Of a DNA stretch of 50,247 nucleotides, positions 1-8,271 are shown piece after piece. Numbering within the stretch: the first letter of the stretch is position 1; each line of letters starts with the position of its first letter. The notes beneath the pieces are model-generated. The model was not told the origin of the DNA, searched no databases, and saw only the letters and a program-made list of their open reading frames with translations. The stretch comes from an uncultured Bacteroidota bacterium. GTDB lineage: Bacteria; Bacteroidota; Bacteroidia; Flavobacteriales; Flavobacteriaceae. A program made the position numbers and the translations under genes. Location: assembly GCA_913041125.1 (NCBI GenBank), contig CAJWHM010000014.1, positions 1 to 50,247 of the forward strand, read 5' to 3'.

Positions 1-512
1 TCATTTGAACTAAGATGTGAATTCCCATTGTAAAATTTTATAATTACTTTACCGGTGTCTACAGCATAATTTTTTACGTAATCTATTTTAAAATTTACCG
101 AAGAGCTCCCAGTTGAAATATCAAAATCTTTATAGATATATTGATTATCTGTGTAACTAAATTCCAAACTGTTTTGAAAAAGGTATGGATTTGAGTTGGA
201 ATTAAATCTATTTGAAGAACTAACCCAGCCATTATTTGGTTTTAAAATAATGTCATTCCCATTTATCATAAAGGCATTATTTATTTCACCTGAAATATTT
301 ATTGTTGGTGTTGCTTGCATGGGCTCACTAAAAGTTGCTGTTATAGTTACGACTTCAGTCCTGAATACTAAATTATCAGAATCTGTATCTGAAAGTGTCA
401 ACGTAGGTGGAGTTGTATCTGGATTTTGAGAATAAGCGAAAAAGGTGATTAACATTGAATAAATAATTACCAATGTTGAAAGCCTAGATATCAAATTTCT
501 AAATAGTTCCAT
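1..512 (-). CDS. secreted Ig-like domain protein, 3' end outside window
   Basis: Only the first 170 codons are visible; the gene runs off the left edge. Reading the minus strand from the ATG at 512 gives a basic N-terminus and a hydrophobic segment ending FFAYSQ, which looks like a Sec signal peptide cleaved near residue 28. Next comes a short segment with the pattern ATFSEPMQATPTINISG (about residues 58-74). This pattern is common in bacterial Ig-like repeat modules of secreted or surface proteins. The following stretch is rich in Asn, Ser and aromatic residues. The specific role cannot be told. In Bacteroidota such proteins are often large, exported by the type IX system and surface bound, but the C-terminal sorting domain that would show this is outside the window. 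Confidence 0.7.
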   Translation of the reverse strand, partial: MELFRNLISRLSTLVIIYSMLITFFAYSQNPDTTPPTLTLSDTDSDNLVFRTEVVTITATFSEPMQATPTINISGEINNAFMINGNDIILKPNNGWVSSSNRFNSNSNPYLFQNSLEFSYTDNQYIYKDFDISTGSSSVNFKIDYVKNYAVDTGKVIIKFYNGNSHLSSN

Positions 513-614
513 TGAATAACCAAAAAATAATAATTTTTGTAAAGTCTTAAATTACAAAGACCATGCCTTAAAATTAAGATAATTTCATCTAAGTAATTGA
601 TTTTTAGTCTTTAA

Positions 615-646
615 TTAAAAAAGCCTTCCACCAAAATGGAAAGCTT
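615..646 (-). terminator. Rho-independent terminator downstream of tRNA-Asp
   Basis: Read on the minus strand there is a ten-position stem (AAGCTTTCCA with TGGAAGGCTT, one mismatch) closed by a 6-base loop. It is followed directly by a T run. It lies about 50 bases beyond the 3' end of the tRNA gene and is the clearest intrinsic terminator in the window. Confidence 0.7.
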
Positions 647-697
647 CTCATTAGTTGCTAAAATAATATTTTAACAACACACAACATCTTAATTTAG

Positions 698-771
698 CGG
701 TCTGGACGGGACTCGAACCCGCGACCCCATGCGTGACAGGCATGTATTCTAACCAACTGAACTACCAGACC
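698..771 (-). tRNA. tRNA-Asp (anticodon GTC)
   Basis: The minus strand folds as a normal cloverleaf. The acceptor stem GGTCTGG pairs with CCAGACC, the D-arm contains AGTTCAGTTGGTTAGA, the anticodon loop is CTGTCAC with anticodon GTC, and the T-arm is GCGGGTTCGAGTCCCGT. The discriminator base is G, as expected for Asp. The CCA tail is not encoded (GCTAAA follows), so the tail must be added by the nucleotidyltransferase. Confidence 0.95.
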
Positions 772-840
772 TCGTAAGGCGTTTGCAAATATACGCTGCA
801 ATTTGTATTTGCCAAACTATTCATGGTAAAAAGAAATAAG

Positions 841-1164
841 TTAAAGGATTGCGTCAATTGCTTGAGAATATGTTGTTTTAGGAGATACACCAACGTGCCT
901 CCCAACTAATTCTCCTTTGTCGAATACTAATACTGTAGGTATATTGCGAACACCATATTTAGCTGCATATTCTTGGTTAGCGTCAACATCGACTTTACCT
1001 ACAACAGCTTTTCCATCATAATCTTTACTTATCTCTTCTATTATAGGACCAACCATTCTGCAGGGTCCACACCAAGCAGCCCAAAAATCTACTAAGACTG
1101 GTTTATCTGATTTTAATACAACCTCTTCAAAAGTTGTATCTGTAATTTCTAATGCCATAATCAA
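841..1164 (-). CDS. trxA: thioredoxin
   Basis: This is a 107-residue single-domain thioredoxin, close to the usual 105-110 residues. The redox motif WCGPC sits in the order FWAAWCGPCRM near residues 28-38, and the cis-proline loop is NIPTVLVF. It is a cytoplasmic dithiol-disulfide oxidoreductase reduced by thioredoxin reductase, serving ribonucleotide reductase and general protein repair. The first Met gives MIMALEITD. The internal ATG two codons later (1158) gives the more usual MALEITD start and is equally likely. It lies downstream of dnaE on the same strand with a 90-base gap. Nothing in the gene is unusual. Confidence 0.95.
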   Translation of the reverse strand: MIMALEITDTTFEEVVLKSDKPVLVDFWAAWCGPCRMVGPIIEEISKDYDGKAVVGKVDVDANQEYAAKYGVRNIPTVLVFDKGELVGRHVGVSPKTTYSQAIDAIL

Positions 1165-1254
1165 ATTTTAATTGTCAAATGTAATTATTTTAATTCTTTA
1201 GTTTTCTAATTAAAATCAAATTTCCTTATTTCTAAATGTTTTTTTATAATGGGT

Positions 1255-4200
1255 TTAATTCAGCTTATAATACAATTCTTGCCTATCTAACTCATTAAGT
1301 AAATCCTGAGTTATTTTAACTTTTTGTTTTTTACTATTCAATGTCAGTTTAATCTTCTTTTCAGGATCATAAATTTTAAAAACTAAAGGTTTATCTCCCT
1401 TAAAATTCTTTAGGTGTTCTTCAAGAGCATCTATTTTTTCTTCATTTATTTTTTTTACATCGAGTTGAAGTATAAGTTTTTTAGCATTTTTTTCAATAGT
1501 ATTATAAAGCATTTCGAAACTTAAGAATTGTACTCTTGGAGATCCAACTCTACCTGTTTCAGAATTTGTCCACCCTTGTCTAATCATTATTTTAATTCTA
1601 ATGAATTGATTAACTACTAAAAAGTGACGATATTTCAAATACTCTTCTCCAAATATTCGAAATTCAAATTGATCAGTAAAATCTTCAATTGAAAAGCGTG
1701 CCCATCCTTTGCCTAGTCTACTTTCTAGGTGTTCAACTTCGTTTACAATTCCACCAACAGTGACCTCTCTGTTAATAAAACTTTCAAGGTTTGTTAGATG
1801 ATTTAAAGAAATTGAAACAAAATGATTCATTTCATGTTCAAAATCATCTAAGGGATGTGAAGATATATATATACCAACTACTTCTTTTTCTTTTTTAAGT
1901 CTTATTAAATTTGACCAAGGCTCGCAGTGAGGTATTGTCAAATCTTGGTAAGAGTTATCTGTTTCTTCTCCAAATAGACTGATTTGTGAAGAATTTAAAT
2001 GCTCTTGAAATTTGGTTCCAAAACGCATTATTTTTTCTAAAAAAGTAATACCGTCTCCATCTGAATTTAAATATTGTGCCCTATGTGTGTCTTTAAATGA
2101 GTCCAAGCCTCCAGCTAGGATTAAATTTTCAAAAGCCTTTTTATTGGCTGCTCTCAAATCTATTCGCTTGACTAAATCAAAAATAGATTGATATTTACCT
2201 TTTTTTCTATTCTCTATTATCGTTTCAACAGCTCCACGGCCTACACCTTTTACAGCACCCATTCCAAAACGGATAGCTTGATCATCATTAACAGTAAATT
2301 TATAATAAGACTCATTTACATCAGGACCCAATACATTTAGTTTCATTCTTCTGCATTCCTCCATAAAAAAAGTTACTTGTTTAATATCATTCATGTTATT
2401 TGATAGTACGGCAGCCATATATTCAGCTGGATAATGAGCTTTCAAATAAGCGGTTTGATAACCAATCCAAGCGTAACATGTGGAATGTGATTTATTAAAG
2501 GCGTAAGCTGCGAAGGCTTCCCAATCCCTCCATATCTTTTCAAGTATTTCTTCAGGGTGTCCGTTCGATTTACCTCCATCTAAAAACCGTGGTTTTAACT
2601 TTTGCAGTAATGCAAAAATCTTTTTCCCCATTGCTTTTCTTAAAACATCAGCATCGCCTTTTGAAAATCCAGCTAGCTTTTGTGATAAAAGCATAACTTG
2701 TTCTTGATAAACAGTAATTCCATACGTTTCTTCTAAAAATTCCTTCATTACTGGTAGATCATAAGATATTTCTTGTTTGCCATTTTTTCTATCTACAAAA
2801 CTTGGAATGTATTCTAAAGGCCCAGGACGATATAATGCATTCATTGCTATCAAGTCTGCAAATACAGTTGGTTTTAAATCTTTTAAATACTTCTGCATAC
2901 CAGCAGATTCATACTGAAAAATACCAACAGTTTCTCCTCTCTGAAACAATTCATATGTTTTTATATCATCTAAAGGAAATATGTCAGGATCAAGTTCTAT
3001 TCCGTGTTTATACTTAACAAGTTTTACGGTATCTTTAATTAAGGTTAATGTTTTTAACCCTAGAAAATCCATTTTTAACAATCCCGCATCTTCAACTACT
3101 GAATTATCGTATTGAGTAACATAAAGCTCAGAATCTTTAGCAGTAGCTACAGGAACAAATTGTGTAATATCATCTGGTGTTATTATCACTCCACATGCAT
3201 GAATTCCAGTGTTTCTTAGAGAACCTTCAAGTACTTTTGCTTGTTGAATAGTTTGGCCAGAGATAGAGTCTTCCTCAGCTATGTTTTTTATCTCGTTGAC
3301 TCGCAATAATTCCTCACTTCGTAATTTTTCTTTAAGTTGTTCCTCTGTAGAACCAAATATTTTTTCAAGTTTTATATTTGGCAAAAGTTTTGCAATACGA
3401 TCAGCTTCTCCTAAAGACAAATCTAAAACTCGAGCAGTATCTCGAATAGAAGACTTTGCAGCCATAGTTCCATATGTTATAATTTGAGCTACTTGATTAG
3501 TCCCATATTTTGATATAACATATTCCATTACTCTACCACGCCCTTCGTCATCAAAATCTATATCAATATCTGGCAGACTTACCCTATCTGGATTAAGAAA
3601 ACGCTCGAAAAGTAAATTGTATTTTACAGGATCAATATTGGTGATATTCAAACAGTAAGCCACAACAGATCCTGCTGCTGATCCACGACCTGGTCCTACA
3701 GAAACATCCATCTTTCTAGCTGCAGCTATTAAGTCTTGAACAATCAAAAAATAACCTGGATAACCTGTATTAGCAATTACATCTAATTCAAAGTCAATTC
3801 GCTCTTTTAAATTCTTTGAAATTTTTTTATATCTAGCTTTAGCTCCATTGTAAGTTAAATCCCTCAAATAATTATTTTCTCCTTTTTTACCATCTGGATC
3901 ATCTTCAACTTGGTATTGAACTGGAATTTCAAACTTAGGCAATAATACATCCCTATTTAGACTAAAAGATTCAATTTTATCTACTAAAGATTTAATATTT
4001 AATATAGCCTCAGGTATGTCTTGAAACAAACTTTTCATTTGATCCTGAGTTTTGAAATAATATTCTTGATTTGGGAAACCATACCTGAAACCCCGGCCAC
4101 GTCCTATAGGTGTAGCTTGCTTTTCACCTTCTTTTACACAAAGCAAAATATCATGTGCATTTGCCTCTTCTTTATGGATATAATAGGTGTTATTTGTTGC

Positions 4201-5574
4201 TATTAGAGAGATTTTGTGTTTCCGAGAAAAATCAATCAGCACATCATTGGCACGATCCTCTGCTTCTTCTCCATGTCTCATTAACTCAATGTATAAATCA
4301 TCACCAAATTTATGATGCCACCACTCAAGAGCTTCTTCTGCTTGTCGATCGCCAAGGTTTAATATTTTTGAAGGTACTTCTCCAAAAGTATTACCCGTTA
4401 ACACGATCAAATTTTCTTTATAAAGATCTACTATTTTTTTATCTATTCTAGGGACATAATAAAACCCATCTACGTAGGCTATTGATGTCATCTTAGCTAA
4501 ATTATGATAGCCTTTTTTATTTTTGGCAATAAAAACAATTTGAAAACCATCATCGCGACGTGTTTTATCTTTGTGATCGTCGCAAACATAAAACTCACAA
4601 CCGATAATAGGTTTTAATTTTTTTTCTCGTTCTTCTAATTTAGAATTATATAAATTAACTGCCTTGATAAAATGAAAAGCACCCATCAAATTCCCATGAT
4701 CAGTAATAGCTAAGGCAGGCATACCATCTTTGGAAGCAGTATCAATCAATTGATTTATACGCGAAGTTGCTTGTAAAACAGAAAATTGGGTGTGATTATG
4801 TAAATGAACAAATGATGCATTTTTTAAAAAATCACTTGTTTTAGGCTCTATTTTTGGTGTTAAAATTTTTTCCTTTTGTTTTAATTCTTTAGAAGCTTCT
4901 TTTAAATTCTCATGTTTTAATCCAACCAAAGCAAAAGGTGTTTTTTGCTTTCTAATTTCTACAGTCTGAATACTTACATCAGAAAATGCTTTAGGATTTA
5001 ATAAGCCATTGCGAAGTAATTCTAAAAAGACACGAGTAGTGGCTTCAACATCAGAGGTAGCATTATGTGCTTCTTCAAAAGTTTCTTTAAATAGATGATA
5101 ATATAATTCACTTAACGTAGGTAATTTAAATTTACCTCCACGACCTCCAGCTAATTTACATAAGAAAGCCGTTTCTTCAGTACAAGTATCAATTACTGCT
5201 TTTCCTTCAAGTGCATCTTTTAGTCCTCCTCGAAGATACTCTGCTCCCATAATATTGCGATCAAAAGAAATATTATGGCCAACCAAAAATTCAACTTGAT
5301 TAATTGCTTTTTGAAAATTATCTAATACTTGTTTTAAAGGAATTCCTTTGTCTTTTGCAAGGGCTGTAGATATTCCGTGTACTTTTTCTGAGTCAAAAGG
5401 AATTGTAAAACCGTTAGGTTGGATTAAGTAATCTTCATGAGCAACAATATTCCCTTTTATATCATGAACTTGCCAAGCAATTTGAACACAACGAGGCCAA
5501 TTTTCACTATCAGTAAGGGGTGCATTCCAACGTTTTGGAAGGCCAGTAGTTTCAGTATCAAAGATCAAATACAT
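1255..5574 (-). CDS. dnaE: DNA polymerase III alpha subunit with fused N-terminal proofreading exonuclease
   Basis: This is a 1439-residue replicative polymerase, longer than the ~1160-residue E. coli DnaE. The extra N-terminal ~200 residues form a DEDD exonuclease domain like the epsilon subunit: DTETTG (D6, E8), HNISFDRN and HNATSDVEAT carry the expected acidic residues and His. A PHP domain starts near residue 257 (HLHNHTQFS). The polymerase core has the catalytic motif PDIDIDFD. Near the C-terminus are an OB-fold region and QISLF, which fits a beta-clamp binding motif. The PHP metal site looks degraded: the usual NDxHY segment reads NNTYY at 461-465. Proofreading is therefore probably done by the fused DEDD domain. 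DnaE proteins of this fused layout are known in Bacteroidota. The start MYLIFDTETTGL is fixed by the exonuclease motif lying right at the N-terminus. Confidence 0.96.
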   Translation of the reverse strand: MYLIFDTETTGLPKRWNAPLTDSENWPRCVQIAWQVHDIKGNIVAHEDYLIQPNGFTIPFDSEKVHGISTALAKDKGIPLKQVLDNFQKAINQVEFLVGHNISFDRNIMGAEYLRGGLKDALEGKAVIDTCTEETAFLCKLAGGRGGKFKLPTLSELYYHLFKETFEEAHNATSDVEATTRVFLELLRNGLLNPKAFSDVSIQTVEIRKQKTPFALVGLKHENLKEASKELKQKEKILTPKIEPKTSDFLKNASFVHLHNHTQFSVLQATSRINQLIDTASKDGMPALAITDHGNLMGAFHFIKAVNLYNSKLEEREKKLKPIIGCEFYVCDDHKDKTRRDDGFQIVFIAKNKKGYHNLAKMTSIAYVDGFYYVPRIDKKIVDLYKENLIVLTGNTFGEVPSKILNLGDRQAEEALEWWHHKFGDDLYIELMRHGEEAEDRANDVLIDFSRKHKISLIATNNTYYIHKEEANAHDILLCVKEGEKQATPIGRGRGFRYGFPNQEYYFKTQDQMKSLFQDIPEAILNIKSLVDKIESFSLNRDVLLPKFEIPVQYQVEDDPDGKKGENNYLRDLTYNGAKARYKKISKNLKERIDFELDVIANTGYPGYFLIVQDLIAAARKMDVSVGPGRGSAAGSVVAYCLNITNIDPVKYNLLFERFLNPDRVSLPDIDIDFDDEGRGRVMEYVISKYGTNQVAQIITYGTMAAKSSIRDTARVLDLSLGEADRIAKLLPNIKLEKIFGSTEEQLKEKLRSEELLRVNEIKNIAEEDSISGQTIQQAKVLEGSLRNTGIHACGVIITPDDITQFVPVATAKDSELYVTQYDNSVVEDAGLLKMDFLGLKTLTLIKDTVKLVKYKHGIELDPDIFPLDDIKTYELFQRGETVGIFQYESAGMQKYLKDLKPTVFADLIAMNALYRPGPLEYIPSFVDRKNGKQEISYDLPVMKEFLEETYGITVYQEQVMLLSQKLAGFSKGDADVLRKAMGKKIFALLQKLKPRFLDGGKSNGHPEEILEKIWRDWEAFAAYAFNKSHSTCYAWIGYQTAYLKAHYPAEYMAAVLSNNMNDIKQVTFFMEECRRMKLNVLGPDVNESYYKFTVNDDQAIRFGMGAVKGVGRGAVETIIENRKKGKYQSIFDLVKRIDLRAANKKAFENLILAGGLDSFKDTHRAQYLNSDGDGITFLEKIMRFGTKFQEHLNSSQISLFGEETDNSYQDLTIPHCEPWSNLIRLKKEKEVVGIYISSHPLDDFEHEMNHFVSISLNHLTNLESFINREVTVGGIVNEVEHLESRLGKGWARFSIEDFTDQFEFRIFGEEYLKYRHFLVVNQFIRIKIMIRQGWTNSETGRVGSPRVQFLSFEMLYNTIEKNAKKLILQLDVKKINEEKIDALEEHLKNFKGDKPLVFKIYDPEKKIKLTLNSKKQKVKITQDLLNELDRQELYYKLN

Positions 5575-5657
5575 TGTAACTAAAATAAGAAATTATCTAC
5601 CTACTTGACAAAGTATTTATTGTCAATTATTAACCACACAAGTTTTCCTCTTTTTTG

Positions 5658-5664
5658 TACCTTG
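5658..5664 (+). promoter_or_regulatory. possible -7 element for the ligase cluster
   Basis: TACCTTG lies 22 bases before the first ATG of the exonuclease gene and resembles the Bacteroidota -7 element TAnnTTTG, with one base short. No convincing -33 TTG is seen at the usual spacing. The 112-base gap between the divergent dnaE and exonuclease genes must hold promoters in both directions. Confidence 0.3.
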
Positions 5665-5686
5665 ATCATGAAAAAGAAAGATATTT

Positions 5687-6688
5687 ATGTCGCTGCTCAA
5701 ATTTACCTCAAAGGGGATTTATTGTTCCCAAGCTGACGTATATTTAGATCCCTGGAAAGGAGTAAACAAAGCTTTAATTACTCATGGACATTCTGACCAC
5801 GCTCGGTGGGGCAGCAAGCATTATATCACCAATGAAATTAATGTACCTATTATCAAACACCGATTAGGAAGTATCTCAGTTTCAGGAAAAAAATATGGAG
5901 AATCATTTAAAGTTAATGGAGTGAAATTTTCCTTTCACCCTGCTGGACATGTCCCAGGGTCATCACAGATTCGTGTAGAATACAGAGGGGAGGTTTGGGT
6001 TTTTACAGGTGATTACAAAACTCAAAAAGATGGAATTTCATCCCCCTTTGAACCGATAAAGTGCAATACATTTATCACAGAATGTACTTTTGGCCTTCCT
6101 GTATTTCAGTGGGAGGAGCCAAAATATATTCATGCCAAGATTAATGATTGGTGGGCAAAAAATCAATCTGGAAAAATCACAAGTTTGTTGATGGGCTATT
6201 CTCTTGGAAAAATTCAACGCCTACTAAAACATATTGATCCATCCATTGGTAAGATATACACTCATAATGCCACAGAACAGATGACAAAGGTTTTACGCCA
6301 ATTTATTGATTTCCCCGAAACACATCTTATAACCCGTAATACTACTAAAAGAGAAGTTGAAGGAAATCTGATTTTGGCTCCTCCAGCTGTTATGGGGAGT
6401 GCTTGGGTCAAGAAATTTGGACATCTTTCTACAGGCTATGCCTCAGGATGGATGGCTTTCCGTGGTGCTAGACGAAGACGAGCAATAGATCATGCTTTTG
6501 TTTTGTCAGATCATGCAGACTGGAAAGGCTTAATTTCCGCTATAAAATATACAGGTTGCGAAAATGTAATCACAACACACGGTTATACCGATATCTTTGC
6601 TCAATATCTCTGCGAACAAGGTTGGAATGCTAGAACAGAAAAAACGCAGTATGATACAGAAACACTTGAAAAAGCTATAGCAGAATGA
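5687..6688 (+). CDS. ligase-associated DNA exonuclease, metallo-beta-lactamase fold
   Basis: This 333-residue MBL/beta-CASP-type nuclease has the metal motif HGHSDH (H33, H35, D37, H38), a second site near PAGHVPGSSQ, the acidic FTGDY motif, and late conserved residues at SDHADW and THGYTD. It matches the ligase-associated exonuclease family, relatives of which act as manganese-dependent DNA nucleases in the four-gene ligase cluster. The start MSLLKFTSKGIYCSQADVYL fits the family. An ATG 19 bases upstream (5668) is in another frame. Its stop overlaps the ligase ATG by 4 bases, implying translational coupling. It is the first gene of the operon. The role in double-strand-break or gap repair is inferred from family and context. 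Confidence 0.93.
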   Translation: MSLLKFTSKGIYCSQADVYLDPWKGVNKALITHGHSDHARWGSKHYITNEINVPIIKHRLGSISVSGKKYGESFKVNGVKFSFHPAGHVPGSSQIRVEYRGEVWVFTGDYKTQKDGISSPFEPIKCNTFITECTFGLPVFQWEEPKYIHAKINDWWAKNQSGKITSLLMGYSLGKIQRLLKHIDPSIGKIYTHNATEQMTKVLRQFIDFPETHLITRNTTKREVEGNLILAPPAVMGSAWVKKFGHLSTGYASGWMAFRGARRRRAIDHAFVLSDHADWKGLISAIKYTGCENVITTHGYTDIFAQYLCEQGWNARTEKTQYDTETLEKAIAE

Positions 6689-8271
6689 GACGTTTTGCTA
6701 GATTAATCGAACAGTTGGATAGTACCAACAAAACGAATCATAAAGTAGAGGCTTTGACAAATTATTTTAGAGAAGTGCCTAAAAAAAATGCAATTTGGGC
6801 AATTGCTTTACTTTCACATCGTCGTCCGTCACGCCCTGTGACAACAACACTAATGCGACAATGGGCTGCAGAATTAGCAGAGCTTCCTGCATGGCTATTC
6901 GAAGAATCCTATCATATTGTTGGAGATTTAGCAGAAACCATTGCCCTATTGGTCCAGCAAGAAGCAGAAGGGGATAATCCCTCACTGAGTCAATGTATAG
7001 AGGAAATCATTGAACTTAAAACCAAAGAAGAAGACGAGAAAAAATCCTATATCCTAAATCGTTGGAGACGTTTTAATAATTTTGAACGTTTTGTATTTAA
7101 TAAAATATTAACTGGCGGATTTCGTATTGGCATCAGTCAAAAACTGATGACTCGAGCCTTATCCAAAGCTGTAGAAATTGATGAAAATATTTTAGCGCAT
7201 CGCCTTATGGGACAATGGTCTCCTAAGACTACCTCTTTTGAAGAACTCGTTCTTGATCCTAAACCTGAAGATCAGATTTCACAGCCCTATCCTTTCTTTT
7301 TGGCCTATGCTTTAGAAGAAGGTTTCCACGAAAAAGAAGAGATTTCAGATTGGCACATTGAACACAAATGGGATGGAATGCGAGCACAATTGATTGTTAG
7401 GGAAGGGAAAACATTTTTATGGAGTCGAGGAGAAGAATTGATTACAGATAAATTTCCAGAACTCCATTGTCTTGCAAGATATCTACCTAATGGTACTGTA
7501 GTAGACGGTGAACTCTTGCCCTACAAAGATGGAGAAATAGGAAACTTTAACGCTTTGCAAAAACGAATAGGAAGGAAGACCGTTTCGCAAAAACTACAAA
7601 ACGAAGTGCCAATTGTCATCATGTTATACGACCTTTTGGAATGGGAAGGAAAAGACATTCGTACACACCCCCTTGCCCAACGACAAGAGCTACTGGCTGC
7701 CTTGAGTAAAAAAATCAAAGGAGATGGTGTGCCTTTACTTTTATCTGAAGTAATGGAATTCTCCAGTTGGGAAAAAGTGGCACAAGAACGTGAACGTGCT
7801 CCAGAATTACGCAGTGAGGGGCTTATGCTTAAGCACAAAGATTCCCCCTATGCAGTAGGACGCAAAAAAGGTGCCTGGTGGAAATGGAAATCAGATCCAA
7901 AAACAATAGATGCAGTCTTGACATATGCCATGCGGGGACACGGAAGAAGGACCAATCTATTTACAGATTATACCTTTGCGCTCTGGCGAGATAAAGAGTT
8001 GGTAACTTTTGCTAAAGCATATTCGGGATTAACAGATGCTGAAATAAAGAAAGTGGATCAGTTTGTCAAAAAAAATACAACCAATCGTTTTGGTCCTGTA
8101 CGTCAAGTAAAACCTGAATTAGTATTTGAAATTGCCTTTGAAGGAATTGCTCCCTCTCAGCGTCATAAAAGTGGAGTCGCTGTTCGTTTCCCAAGGATTT
8201 TTCGCTGGCGTCACGATAAAAATATTTCCGAAGCCAACAGCCTAGATGACATTAAAAAATTTCTGCAATGA
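6685..8271 (+). CDS. ATP-dependent DNA ligase, damage-response type
   Basis: This 528-residue ATP-dependent ligase has an all-helical N-terminal DNA-binding region (about 1-200) and a nucleotidyltransferase core. Motif I is EHKWDGMR, with the adenylated lysine at K228. Motif III is VVDGELLPY, motif IV EGLMLK, and motif V is near WWKWK. An OB-fold C-terminal domain ends with the RHKSGVAVRFPR segment. It is the bacterial ligase of the four-gene damage-response cluster and is distinct from the essential NAD-dependent LigA, which is not in this window. It overlaps both neighbours by 4 bases (ATGA type). Base composition here is visibly richer in G+C than in the rest of the window. Confidence 0.95.
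   Translation: MRRFARLIEQLDSTNKTNHKVEALTNYFREVPKKNAIWAIALLSHRRPSRPVTTTLMRQWAAELAELPAWLFEESYHIVGDLAETIALLVQQEAEGDNPSLSQCIEEIIELKTKEEDEKKSYILNRWRRFNNFERFVFNKILTGGFRIGISQKLMTRALSKAVEIDENILAHRLMGQWSPKTTSFEELVLDPKPEDQISQPYPFFLAYALEEGFHEKEEISDWHIEHKWDGMRAQLIVREGKTFLWSRGEELITDKFPELHCLARYLPNGTVVDGELLPYKDGEIGNFNALQKRIGRKTVSQKLQNEVPIVIMLYDLLEWEGKDIRTHPLAQRQELLAALSKKIKGDGVPLLLSEVMEFSSWEKVAQERERAPELRSEGLMLKHKDSPYAVGRKKGAWWKWKSDPKTIDAVLTYAMRGHGRRTNLFTDYTFALWRDKELVTFAKAYSGLTDAEIKKVDQFVKKNTTNRFGPVRQVKPELVFEIAFEGIAPSQRHKSGVAVRFPRIFRWRHDKNISEANSLDDIKKFLQ

Noticed and set aside
196-429. 77-codon plus-strand open frame
   Set aside because: It lies within the coherent minus-strand secreted protein, has no recognisable domain, and is explained as an antisense shadow.
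4155-4451. 98-codon plus-strand open frame inside dnaE
   Set aside because: It is antisense to conserved PHP/polymerase coding with low-complexity Leu-rich translation; no evidence of a gene.
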